DNA of 64,000 nt from Clostridia bacterium (lineage in GTDB: Bacteria; Bacillota_A; Clostridia; UBA1212; UBA1255). The stretch covers positions 1-64,000 of the forward strand of contig JAFWZH010000134.1 of NCBI GenBank assembly GCA_017522515.1. Direction: 5' to 3'. Each line of letters opens with the position of its first letter. The first letter of the stretch is position 1. Both the position numbers and the translations under genes were made by a program. Positions 27,811 through 35,643 of the stretch are shown one piece after another. The notes beneath the pieces were generated by a model that was not told the DNA's origin, did not search any database, and was given only the letters and a program-made list of their open reading frames with translations.

Positions 27811-28506
27811 ATGCTATCTGAATTTATAAACTTCATGCGAGGAAATCTCAATCCAAAAGAAGAAAACGATTCCACAATTCTTAAATGGTTAGAACTTGCT
27901 CTTGGATTGTCTGATGACGGTGAATCAAAGTTAGATAAAGAACTATCTGAAACAATGGATGCACTCGAATATGTTAAAAGCAATTTCAAACCGGAGGTCT
28001 TTCAACAGAGCCTTCGGTTTTGCACTTTAAGCAATGAAATAATTTATGGTGCGCTTTGTTTTAATGCCGGATACTCGTTAAATGAAGTAGAACAGTTTGC
28101 TACTGACGGTTTACTCGAATGTGGATACATGCCGACCTTCGAAGATGAAATAGGTTCATTCACAGTAGTACATATCTTGCCGCCTGAAGACAGTGTAGTG
28201 GTCTTCAATAATGTTTCTGAAAAGATGGTGCTCCGTACAATAGGTCGTGCAAGTAATGAAGCTGCAGAAAACGGTGGTACAGTGAGCAGTCTTATTTCAA
28301 AAGGCATCATTTGTGGTAGTGATAGAATAACACGAATTATAAATGAACCTTTAAAAAATGCTTTTCTAAAAGGCATAGAAAACTCAACTGCTGTAAAACA
28401 ACTCATCGAGTATAATCAGCAGACCGGAGAAATTGTATCTAATTATAATCAAACAGAACTTCATATTGATACAGAACTAGACCCTTGCAGTATGACTATG
28501 AATTAG
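27811..28506 (+). CDS. Conjugation-operon protein, unknown
   Basis: A 231-aa acidic protein with an AAAGAGG ribosome binding site. It is mixed alpha/beta, with a region reading FTVVHILPPEDSVVVFNN. No family is recognised. It lies between the T4SS genes and the oriT/relaxase module. Confidence 0.68.
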   Translation: MLSEFINFMRGNLNPKEENDSTILKWLELALGLSDDGESKLDKELSETMDALEYVKSNFKPEVFQQSLRFCTLSNEIIYGALCFNAGYSLNEVEQFATDGLLECGYMPTFEDEIGSFTVVHILPPEDSVVVFNNVSEKMVLRTIGRASNEAAENGGTVSSLISKGIICGSDRITRIINEPLKNAFLKGIENSTAVKQLIEYNQQTGEIVSNYNQTELHIDTELDPCSMTMN

Positions 28507-28520
28507 AAAGGATGATTAAT

Positions 28521-28790
28521 ATGAAGAAAAGTACAATCACACTTTCCTATGACGAAGAAAGATTAAACGCTTTAAAAATTTATCTTGGAAAGAAAAACTC
28601 TAATCTAGAAAATGAACTTGCGCAGTCGCTTGAATCTCTATACGTAAAAACGGTACCGTCAGTTGTAAGAGAATTCATAGAACTTAATTCTGGCACTGAA
28701 CAAAGGTCGGAACCAAAATCTCCCAAAATTAAAACTTCTTCTCCTTCTGCTGTGGGCAATCAAAATCCCAAAGGTAAACCAAGCGATTAA
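28521..28790 (+). CDS. DUF6103-like small protein
   Basis: An 89-aa protein. It opens with KSTITLSYDEERLNALKIYL, then LENELAQSLESLYVKTVP, matching a small ICE family annotated DUF6103: a ribbon-helix-helix-like start and an RHH-type helix pair. The C-terminus is Pro/Ser/Lys-rich and disordered. It lies just before the oriT-like region, so it may bind DNA there (inference). ATG 28521 follows AAAGG. Confidence 0.72.
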   Translation: MKKSTITLSYDEERLNALKIYLGKKNSNLENELAQSLESLYVKTVPSVVREFIELNSGTEQRSEPKSPKIKTSSPSAVGNQNPKGKPSD

Positions 28791-29198
28791 AAGTCCACTG
28801 TAACAAGTGCGAACTTTATCGCGTTTGAGGCCAAAATTGCCGCCTGTAATCGACTTTAACAAAATGGTAGGTAAAGACTCCCCTCGCCCATTAAATCGCA
28901 AATAAACGGCTTTGTGGGGCGAGGTTGGAATCGGCCAAATCTACCCACTTTTTAGGGTTTTCGCGCGGTCGAAAATAAAGCAGGTGAAAGAGTGTGGGTC
29001 GGCAAGCCTCCCCCACTCGCTTCACATCGGACGGCAACGCCGACCGTTAGGCACTTTTAGAGCATTTATCAAAAACCACTGTTTGTGGGTCGTACTTTCG
29101 GAACTCGGCAAATGTGTGAGTCTATATACAAAAAATCCCACATTATTAGTGGGGTTATCTGTGGGTCGTAAATATTTAATCTTCAAGAAGGATGTGAG
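28791..29198 (+). other. Candidate origin of transfer (oriT) region
   Basis: A 408-bp non-coding stretch, visibly richer in G+C than its flanks, directly upstream of the relaxosome protein and relaxase genes. It holds several inverted repeats: CCTCGCCC (28882-28889) with GGGCGAGG (28917-28924); a long imperfect stem from GTGAA-GAGTG-GGG (28984-28998) to CCC-CACTC-TTCAC (29009-29025); and CGG-CGGC-AAC-GCCG-CCG (29028-29046). Arrangement and position are those of ICE oriTs. The nic site is not identified. Confidence 0.7.
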
Positions 29199-29609
29199 TT
29201 GAATATGAATGAAAAAGAACACAAAAGAAAATTTGCACTATGGATTAACGACTCTTCTATTGATGTTGTTAGTGAATTATATGAAGATGACAACTGTACT
29301 AGTAGGTCCGAATTTATTGAAAAAGCAATACACTTTTACGCCGGCTATGTTACGACACAAAAAAAAGATGATTATCTTCCTAGAATAGTAGCATCAACAG
29401 TAAAAGGAATAATTGCAGAGAGTGATGAAAAGCGGAACCGACTTCTATACAAGATGGCAGTCGAGATAGCAATCATGCAAAATGTTCTTGCCTCACTACA
29501 AGAGTATGACAAATCAGAAATGGATAGATTGCGTGGCCAATGTGAAATGGAAGTTAAAAGACTTAACGGCACACTTACATTTGAGGATGCTGTCAAATGG
29601 CAAAGTTAA
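29199..29609 (+). CDS. Relaxosome accessory protein (ribbon-helix-helix, MobC-like)
   Basis: A 134-136-aa protein beside the oriT region. The N-terminus has an RHH-like stretch (KFALWINDSSIDVVSELY, then SRSEFIEKAIHFY) typical of auxiliary oriT-binding proteins. The rest is helical with several Met. Start ambiguity: TTG 29199 has AAGAAGG at 7-nt spacing, while ATG 29205 is 13 nt away. It overlaps the relaxase start by 13 bp. Confidence 0.78.
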   Translation: MNMNEKEHKRKFALWINDSSIDVVSELYEDDNCTSRSEFIEKAIHFYAGYVTTQKKDDYLPRIVASTVKGIIAESDEKRNRLLYKMAVEIAIMQNVLASLQEYDKSEMDRLRGQCEMEVKRLNGTLTFEDAVKWQS

Positions 29610-30946
29610 TTACAAAGTTCAAATATCTTAAACCAAAAAAATATAGTTTACCAGGTAACTATGCAAAATACATTGCTACACGTGAAGGCGTTGAAAAGAT
29701 TGATGACACACATAAACTACGACCATCAACTAAACGTCAACAAGATATTATCAATCATATAATTAAAGACTTTCCAAATACTAAAGTAATGCTTGAATAT
29801 GAAGATTATAAATTCAACTCTACAACTGGCAACGCTTCCGAATTTATTACTCGTGCATTAGAAGATAACGCTGATGAAGCAATGCAAAATAAAACCTATG
29901 CTGATTACATTGCTACTCGTCCTAGAGTTGAAAAGTTTGGAACTCACGGTTTATTTACAAATGATGGTGAGATAGTAAATCTTAACGAAGTATCGAAAGA
30001 ACTTAATCTGCATCAAGGCAATGTGTGGACAGCAGTAATATCTCTTCGCAGAGAAGATGCGGAAAGACTTGGATACAATAACGGTGAACGATGGAGAAAC
30101 ATGCTACGAGGACACGCCGAAATCATTTCAGATAATCTAAAAATACCTATGAATAGTTTTAAATGGTATGCCGCTTTTCACAATGAAAGTCATCATCCAC
30201 ACGTACATATGATAATGTATTCTACCAATCAGTATAAAGGTTATCTTACAAAAAAAGGACTAATGAATATTCGCTCTTCACTTGCAAACGAAATATTCGG
30301 CCAAGACTCATATAATGTTTTCGTTGAACAAACTGGACACAGAGATAACTTAAAAGCACATAGCAAAGAAATGATTGCTACAATTGTTTCTAAAATCAAT
30401 ACTGGTGAGTATGATAATCCTAAACTTGAAAACATGCTTGTTGAACTTGCAAATGCTCTTTCAAATGTTAAAGGCAAAAAGGTTTATGGTTATTTAAAAC
30501 CAAACATTAAAGCTATGGTAAATAATATAGTGTCCGAACTTGCAAAAGATGAAAGAATATCTGAGTTATATAATCTATGGTACGAGTTAAAAGAAGAAAC
30601 TATTAGAACCTATACTAACGAACTACCTGATAGAATTCCGCTCGTAGATAACATTGAATTTAAATCAATTAAAAATATGATTATACAAGAAGCCTTAAAT
30701 ATAACTACAAGCGAAGATTATGTTAATGAATCCAAATCATCCGATGAGCATGAATATGATGCAACCGCAACACAAAACGTTACAGCAAATAAAAATTGGT
30801 CAAGTGCAACAGCAGTCATTAGACTATTGCATCACTTAGGAAGACTAATACAAGACAAAGCTGATCCTAGTTTGAATAATAAAATAGATAGAAAACTGCG
30901 AAGACAAATTGATGATAAAAAACAAGCTCTTGGTATTAGACAATAA
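29597..30946 (+). CDS. MobP-family relaxase
   Basis: A 449-aa relaxase. The HUH metal-binding motif is ESHHPHVHMIMYS near residues 197-207; N-terminal catalytic-Tyr candidates lie in GNYAKYIATR and KTYADYIATR, two repeats of the same Y-A-x-Y-I-A-T-R phrase. It nicks oriT and pilots the strand through the T4SS. The C-terminal part (270-449) is helical. The family appears to be the MobP3-type relaxases of clostridial ICEs. A perfect bidirectional terminator follows. Confidence 0.9.
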   Translation: MAKLITKFKYLKPKKYSLPGNYAKYIATREGVEKIDDTHKLRPSTKRQQDIINHIIKDFPNTKVMLEYEDYKFNSTTGNASEFITRALEDNADEAMQNKTYADYIATRPRVEKFGTHGLFTNDGEIVNLNEVSKELNLHQGNVWTAVISLRREDAERLGYNNGERWRNMLRGHAEIISDNLKIPMNSFKWYAAFHNESHHPHVHMIMYSTNQYKGYLTKKGLMNIRSSLANEIFGQDSYNVFVEQTGHRDNLKAHSKEMIATIVSKINTGEYDNPKLENMLVELANALSNVKGKKVYGYLKPNIKAMVNNIVSELAKDERISELYNLWYELKEETIRTYTNELPDRIPLVDNIEFKSIKNMIIQEALNITTSEDYVNESKSSDEHEYDATATQNVTANKNWSSATAVIRLLHHLGRLIQDKADPSLNNKIDRKLRRQIDDKKQALGIRQ

Positions 30947-30948
30947 AA

Positions 30949-30976
30949 ACCTACGGTTAAACACCGTAGGTTTTAG
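30949..30976. terminator. Bidirectional terminator after the relaxase
   Basis: AAAACCTACGG pairs perfectly with CCGTAGGTTTT around a 7-nt loop. It serves both the relaxase (+) and the small minus-strand frame ending at 30978. Confidence 0.85.
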
Positions 30977-30977
30977 A

Positions 30978-31079
30978 TTATTTCTTATATTTTGAGATGT
31001 CTTTCCAATCGGTTGGAAAGCCCATCATTTCGTTAAGTTGTGTCTCTGTAACATCAAAAGATAAAAACAATTTTGCCAT
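30978..31079 (-). CDS. Putative 33-aa micro-protein
   Basis: A small frame beginning MAKLFLSFDVTETQLNEMMG and ending DISKYKK, with GGGGG 7 nt before its ATG and the bidirectional terminator directly after its stop. The codons are plausible and the peptide is not hydrophobic. It stands alone between the relaxase and a membrane gene. Its reality is suggested by the ribosome binding site and terminator, not by homology. Confidence 0.45.
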   Translation of the reverse strand: MAKLFLSFDVTETQLNEMMGFPTDWKDISKYKK

Positions 31080-31100
31080 AAACATCCCCCTATAGTGAAA

Positions 31101-31153
31101 ATGGAGTTCCCGCAGGAACTCCATTGGTTGCAGACCTCACAGGTCTCTGCAAC
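31101..31153. repeat. Two adjacent hairpins without T-run
   Basis: ATGGAGTTCC-CGCA-GGAACTCCAT is a perfect 10-bp stem at 31101-31124. It is followed by GTTGCAGA paired with TCTGCAAC (31127-31153). They lie just upstream of the micro-protein on the minus strand and could be a 5' leader structure. The rest of 31154-31332 shows nothing recognisable. Confidence 0.6.
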
Positions 31154-31332
31154 TCGATTACTAAACATATTGTACCGCACAATAGTGCACTTTGTCAACA
31201 TAAAATCAACAAAATCGTGTTCAATGTCAGTATATGCAAAAACTCGTGTTTTATTTACTTAAATTATAAAACAAGGGTAAATATATGTCAAGTTGCTTTC
31301 TTTGTGTTTTTGAGAACGTCATTGTATAATCG

Positions 31333-31869
31333 CTATTCTTTTACTGTACTATATATCGTCATGCCAAAACTCATCACTATAACACCGAAATTAATAATAT
31401 TAATAGTTATTTGACCGAAAGATATAGATTGAGGCACCAAATAGTATTTAAGTAGAACACTAAATCCAATGTGTATTAATGTATAAATTAATAATCTTAC
31501 AAAGCGTAAATACCTTGCTATATTTTTCTCAAACTTTTCACGTACATCTTCGAGTGTATATATTTCAACTTCATTTTTAATCAAATAGTTCCACCAATTT
31601 TTTATATGTAAACAAATTGCTATGAGTTCAAGAACAATGTTTCTTGCAGAAAATTGTGGTGCTAGTTTAGCAATAGCTATCTCTATTATTACTAATCCAG
31701 AAGCTATACCTGAATACAAACATAATACAGTATCAAAAACCTTTCTTTGCATTATGTACAATTGCAACAGAACTGGAATATTAAAATTAAAACAAGTAAT
31801 ATTTGCAAGTGTAAATGTTAATATTAAAATTACTTTAAAAATTTTATGAATCTTTGCATCTTCAGCCAT
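31333..31869 (-). CDS. Small polytopic membrane protein, unknown
   Basis: A 178-aa protein with four hydrophobic segments, a two-helix pair at each end, and a charged central loop (YTLEDVREKFEKNIARYLRF). It runs against the ICE transcription direction and lies beside the tRNA-like element, so it may be a later insertion. The ATG 31869 has GGAG 6 nt upstream; ATG 31881 is an alternative. No family is recognised. Confidence 0.65.
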   Translation of the reverse strand: MAEDAKIHKIFKVILILTFTLANITCFNFNIPVLLQLYIMQRKVFDTVLCLYSGIASGLVIIEIAIAKLAPQFSARNIVLELIAICLHIKNWWNYLIKNEVEIYTLEDVREKFEKNIARYLRFVRLLIYTLIHIGFSVLLKYYLVPQSISFGQITINIINFGVIVMSFGMTIYSTVKE

Positions 31870-31901
31870 AATAATCTCCATATTTCTCTCTTTTTGTATT
31901 T

Positions 31902-31930
31902 AAAAAGGTCACAGCATAAATGCTGTGACC
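31902..31930 (-). terminator. Terminator following the tRNA-like sequence
   Basis: GGTCACAGCA and TGCTGTGACC form a perfect 10-bp stem with a TAAA-type tetraloop; on the minus strand a five-T run follows. It begins 2 nt after the CCA of the tRNA-like element. Confidence 0.85.
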
Positions 31931-31932
31931 AG

Positions 31933-32024
31933 TGGCGGGAGCAAGAGGATTCGAACCTCCTAGTGCTTATCCCTTATTTCAACGTGTAATTAGTCAGATT
32001 GCTGATTTGTCTGCAACGACTCCC
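31933..32024 (-). tRNA. tRNA-like element (degenerate, class II-like), possibly pseudo-tRNA
   Basis: On the minus strand a 92-nt stretch begins GGGAGTC and ends TGCTCCC-G-CCA, giving a 6/7 acceptor stem with a discriminator G (as in tRNA-Ser) and encoded CCA. The T-arm GGAGG-TTCGAAT-CCTCT is good. A D-arm TTGC/GCAA is possible, but the loop lacks GG and no convincing anticodon stem is seen. Its own terminator follows. It may be a decayed tRNA-Ser, an attachment-site remnant, or an ICE-encoded tRNA mimic. Confidence 0.5.
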
Positions 32025-32231
32025 ACAAACACCCGTTTCCGCCATAACAAATACTACTACCATCATTTCTATCAAATCCTTTCCTGTGCATCCAAAAGTT
32101 ATTTTCAACCCATTCTTAAATTCTTTAGAAAACGTGACAGATAAACCAATCAATATTCCAACTACACTCACTAAGGACTAGTTTACATTTATTTTAACAT
32201 ACACGTATCAAAAAATCAAGGAGGCAATGAT

Positions 32232-33152
32232 ATGTCAAGTTATATTCATTTTACAGAACAAGAAAAAGAACAAGCGCGCAAGACTGACCTTGTTGACCTG
32301 CTGCGTAGACAAGGCGAAACGTTAAAGAAATCCGGTAAAGAGTTTCAATGGAAGGACGGTTATGAAAAGGTAACCGTGCGTGGTAATGTTTGGTATAACC
32401 AGTATGAAGAAGTTGGTGGTGATGCTGTAGACTTTGTGCGCAGATACTTCAATATGGATTTCCCCCAGACAATGCAATATCTACTTGGCAGGCAAAGTGT
32501 CGGTGAACTGCAAACATCCGAACCTGTTAAGCGTAACGAAAACAAAGTTTTTGAACTGCCTAAAAAGAACAATAACATGCGCCGTATATTTGCTTACCTG
32601 ACACAGACTCGTGGACTGGACAGGGATGTTGTTACCGAGTTTGTAAAGAAGGATATGATATATGAATCGGCAGACTATCATAACGTTGTGTTTGTAGGAT
32701 ACGATATGGACGGTAAGCCCCGACATGTACATAAACGAGCAAGTCATTCCAACAGCGATTACAAAGGAAATGTAGAAGCATGTTCCCCCGAATACAGTTT
32801 TCATTGGCACGGCAATAGCCGATGCCTTTTTTTATTTGAAGCACCAATAGATATGCTGTCGTTTATAACTATGAATAAAAACGATTGGCAAAAGCACAGC
32901 TATGCTGCTTGTTGTGGTGTATCCTACCAGGTTATGTTTCAAATGATTAAAGAAAATCCAAACATTAACTTTGTATATCTATGTTTAGACAATGACGAGG
33001 CCGGTGTTAAAGCGACAAAACGTATGAGTGAAGCATTAAACGAAAAAGGCATTGAATGTAAAGCACTAATCCCAACATTAAAGGATTGGAATCAAGACCT
33101 AACCAATCCAAACGAAACGGAGGAAAAAGTATGTTTTCAACAAGTAATGTAA
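32232..33152 (+). CDS. TOPRIM/DUF3991-type ICE primase-like protein
   Basis: A 306-aa protein. The N-terminal part (1-90) is of the DUF3991 type, a degenerate zinc-finger-like domain reading GKEFQWKDGYEKVTVRGN, then GGDAVDFV. The C-terminal TOPRIM domain has the catalytic Glu in FLFEAPIDML and the acidic pair in CLDNDEAG near residue 253. It probably primes the transferred strand or aids relaxosome processing. An AAGGAGG ribosome binding site is present. It ends QQVM immediately before TAAGGCGG. Confidence 0.85.
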   Translation: MSSYIHFTEQEKEQARKTDLVDLLRRQGETLKKSGKEFQWKDGYEKVTVRGNVWYNQYEEVGGDAVDFVRRYFNMDFPQTMQYLLGRQSVGELQTSEPVKRNENKVFELPKKNNNMRRIFAYLTQTRGLDRDVVTEFVKKDMIYESADYHNVVFVGYDMDGKPRHVHKRASHSNSDYKGNVEACSPEYSFHWHGNSRCLFLFEAPIDMLSFITMNKNDWQKHSYAACCGVSYQVMFQMIKENPNINFVYLCLDNDEAGVKATKRMSEALNEKGIECKALIPTLKDWNQDLTNPNETEEKVCFQQVM

Positions 33153-33164
33153 GGCGGTGGTCCG

Positions 33165-35111
33165 ATGGGTAATCCCGTCTTATTAATAGTCGTAGCCGCC
33201 ATAATGTTTGCAGTACTTGGTGGCGTTACACTACTTGCTCACATATATAATCTTAACAATATAAAATCTAAAACTGTTGGAGATGGACAGCACGGTACTG
33301 CTAGATGGGCAACTAAATCCGAGATAAGAAGCATATACAAGCATATCCCCTTTACTTCTGAAAAATGGCGCAGACAAGCAATGAACAATCAGACACCTAC
33401 AGCATCCGGGTTCACAAACCATAAATCATCCAAAAAGAACGAGCAACCCGAACAAGCTCTTCCCCAAGGAATAGTTGTAGGATGCACAGGTGGCAAACAC
33501 AGCACTACTGCTATGATAGACACCGGAGATGTTCACGCGCTTATGCTTGGTGCGGCCGGTGTTGGTAAAACAGCATACTGGCTATATCCTTGTATTGAAT
33601 ATGCATGTGCCAGTGGTATGAGTTGGCTCTCAACAGATACCAAAGGCGACATCATGCGCAACTATGGAAAGATTGCTCAAGAAAAATATGGATACAATAT
33701 ATCTGTAATAGACTTGCGCAATCCAACAAAGTCACATGGAAATAATCTCTTACACCTTGTAAACAAATACATGGATTTATACCAGAAAGATAATAAGCTC
33801 ATATATAAGGCAAAGGCAGAAAAATATGCCAAGATTATATCTAAAACAATTATCCTATCCGGGATGGATGCTGCTTCATTCGGACAGAACGCATACTTCT
33901 ATGATGCGGCCGAAGGACTACTGACTGCTACTATTCTGCTTGTGGCTGAGTTTTGTGACCCCAAGAAAAGACACATAGTATCTGTATTTAAAATAATACA
34001 AGAGTTGTTAGCACCATCACAAAAGAAAGGAAAAAATCAGTTCCAACAACTTATGGAATTGCTTCCTGATGACCATAAAGCCAAATGGTTTGCAGGTGCG
34101 GCACTTAACACTGCCGAACAGTCAATGGCATCGGTTATGTCCACTGCCCTTTCCCGACTCAATACATTTCTTGATTCTGAACTTGAACAACTGTTGTGTT
34201 TTGACACAGAGATAGATGCTGAAAAGTTCTGCAACGAAAAGTCTGCTATCTTTGTAATCATGCCCGAAGAAAATCCCAACACCTTCTTTATGATTTCTCT
34301 TATTATTCAACAACTATACCGTGAGATACTGTCCGTTGCTGATGAAAACGGTGGTCAATTAAAAAACCGCTGTGTCTTCTTTTGTGATGAGTTTGGTACG
34401 TTACCCAAGATTGAATCGGCAGAAATGATGTTCTCGGCTTCTCGCTCTAGAAGACTTCAGATTGTACCTATAATACAATCATTTGCACAGCTTGAAAAGA
34501 ACTATGGTAAAGAAGGCGCAGAGATTATAGTAGACAACACACAGCTCACTATATTCGGCGGCTTTGCTCCTAACAGCAGTTCTGCAGATATTCTTTCAAA
34601 AGTACTTGGCAGTAGAACAGTAATGTCCGGTTCTGTATCTCGTAGCAAGAATGACCCCTCACAGTCGCTACAAATGATCGAGAGGCCGCTAATGACGCCG
34701 GATGAGTTGAAGTCATTACCAAAAGGAAGATTTGTTGTAATGAAAACAGGCGTACATCCCATGCAAGTAAAATTAAAATTATTCTTTCAATGGGGTATAG
34801 TTTTTGATAAAAACAATCCGTATGAAGTCCCAAGTCATGAAGATAGAGAGGTTCAATATGCAGAGAAAAAAGACATAATGGATGGCATTATTAAAAAATA
34901 CCACCCCGATTGGCTGTTTCCTGAAAGGACCACTTCAAAAGGATTTGACGCTGGTGGGCAAAGTCAAATAGAAAGTATATCCAACAAACCACAGCAGACT
35001 CCTCCTATTGACACAGATGACAAGAAAGATAAATCCGGAAAAAGTGGTGGACGAAGTCTAAACACAACTGCGCCAATCAACAGAGAGGTAGACTCTAATG
35101 AGCAAACTTAA
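33165..35111 (+). CDS. traG: VirD4/TraG-type coupling protein
   Basis: A 648-aa hexameric ATPase linking the relaxosome to the channel. One N-terminal transmembrane helix (LLIVVAAIMFAVLGGVTLLA), then HGTARWATKSEI, typical of the family. Walker A GAAGVGKT at about 129-136; Walker B FFCDEFG near 405; further conserved QSFAQLEKNYG near 445. The C-terminus is a polar disordered tail. The N-terminal membrane part is shorter than in classic VirD4 (one helix rather than two). It overlaps the next gene by 14 bp. Confidence 0.93.
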   Translation: MGNPVLLIVVAAIMFAVLGGVTLLAHIYNLNNIKSKTVGDGQHGTARWATKSEIRSIYKHIPFTSEKWRRQAMNNQTPTASGFTNHKSSKKNEQPEQALPQGIVVGCTGGKHSTTAMIDTGDVHALMLGAAGVGKTAYWLYPCIEYACASGMSWLSTDTKGDIMRNYGKIAQEKYGYNISVIDLRNPTKSHGNNLLHLVNKYMDLYQKDNKLIYKAKAEKYAKIISKTIILSGMDAASFGQNAYFYDAAEGLLTATILLVAEFCDPKKRHIVSVFKIIQELLAPSQKKGKNQFQQLMELLPDDHKAKWFAGAALNTAEQSMASVMSTALSRLNTFLDSELEQLLCFDTEIDAEKFCNEKSAIFVIMPEENPNTFFMISLIIQQLYREILSVADENGGQLKNRCVFFCDEFGTLPKIESAEMMFSASRSRRLQIVPIIQSFAQLEKNYGKEGAEIIVDNTQLTIFGGFAPNSSSADILSKVLGSRTVMSGSVSRSKNDPSQSLQMIERPLMTPDELKSLPKGRFVVMKTGVHPMQVKLKLFFQWGIVFDKNNPYEVPSHEDREVQYAEKKDIMDGIIKKYHPDWLFPERTTSKGFDAGGQSQIESISNKPQQTPPIDTDDKKDKSGKSGGRSLNTTAPINREVDSNEQT

Positions 35112-35358
35112 CTTTCTGTATCGTATGGACTTGTCTCATCGCGCTGTATCTGTTTATACCTATCTCTTTTACAGAGCCAACAAAAACGGTGAATGCTGGC
35201 CTTCTATTCCCACCATAGCAAATGACCTTAAAATATCCTCGTCGACTGTGCGCAGGGCTTTAAAGGATTTACGCAAGGAAGGACTCATTGAAACCAAACA
35301 ACGTTACAGAGCCAAAGGTGGCAATAGCAGCTTGCTTTTTAAAATTAAGTTGGAATAA
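35098..35358 (+). CDS. Helix-turn-helix protein (HTH_36-like)
   Basis: An 86-aa winged-helix protein: SHRAVSVYTYLFYRANKNG, then PSIPTIANDLKISSSTVRRAL, as in replication-initiator N-terminal and HTH_36 domains. It is overlapped by the coupling-protein end. It may regulate transfer or replication of the excised element. It is the last gene with an ICE signature on this strand. A weak hairpin (CCCC/GGGG plus five T) follows at 35364-35387. Confidence 0.8.
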   Translation: MSKLNFLYRMDLSHRAVSVYTYLFYRANKNGECWPSIPTIANDLKISSSTVRRALKDLRKEGLIETKQRYRAKGGNSSLLFKIKLE

Positions 35359-35491
35359 AAAAATCCCCTACACCAAGGGGTTTTTATGCCCATTTGGTGA
35401 TAGGGGGTTACTGTCATGATGCGAGGAGAAAGTGAACTACCCAACACGAACTATATTACAGCAGAATAAGAAACAAACAACTATATCTCGC

Positions 35492-35612
35492 ATTGTAATT
35501 ATTCACAGCTTATATTCTAACGTAAAGATCATTGTAATTTAAAAACATATAAATCAACACATAAAATCATATTTTGGAAAATATTGTAATTTGTCGATAA
35601 AAGTGATATTAT
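35492..35612 (+). promoter_or_regulatory. Promoter of the YobI-like gene with three ATTGTAATT repeats
   Basis: ATTGTAATT occurs at 35492-35500, 35531-35539 and 35583-35591. The third copy supplies a -35-like TTGTAA, 17 bp from TATTAT (35607-35612), about 30 bp before the GTG start. The repeats could bind a regulator. Confidence 0.5.
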
Positions 35613-35643
35613 GTAAATATAAATACGCAATGTAGGTGATATA

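Larger units (their letters stand above)
5982..35358 (+). mobile_element. Integrative conjugative element (body; exact ends not proven)
   Basis: A nearly continuous + strand block carrying accessory genes, a TrbL-like protein, a VirB4 ATPase, a relaxase with an oriT-like region, a TOPRIM primase and a VirD4/TraG coupling protein. This set is characteristic of clostridial Tn1549/CTn-type elements. The left end is placed at the tRNA-Leu 3' end because conjugation-linked genes begin just after it. The right end is set at the last ICE-type gene. No intact integrase or excisionase is seen, so the true right end could lie in the toxin island or beyond the window, or the element may be immobilised. 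No direct repeat of the tRNA 3' end was spotted elsewhere by eye. Confidence 0.75.

Noticed and set aside
31932..32144. 70-aa frame starting MAGARGFEPP
   Set aside because: This is the usual artefact of translating the complement of a tRNA T-arm and acceptor; the stretch is the tRNA-like element.
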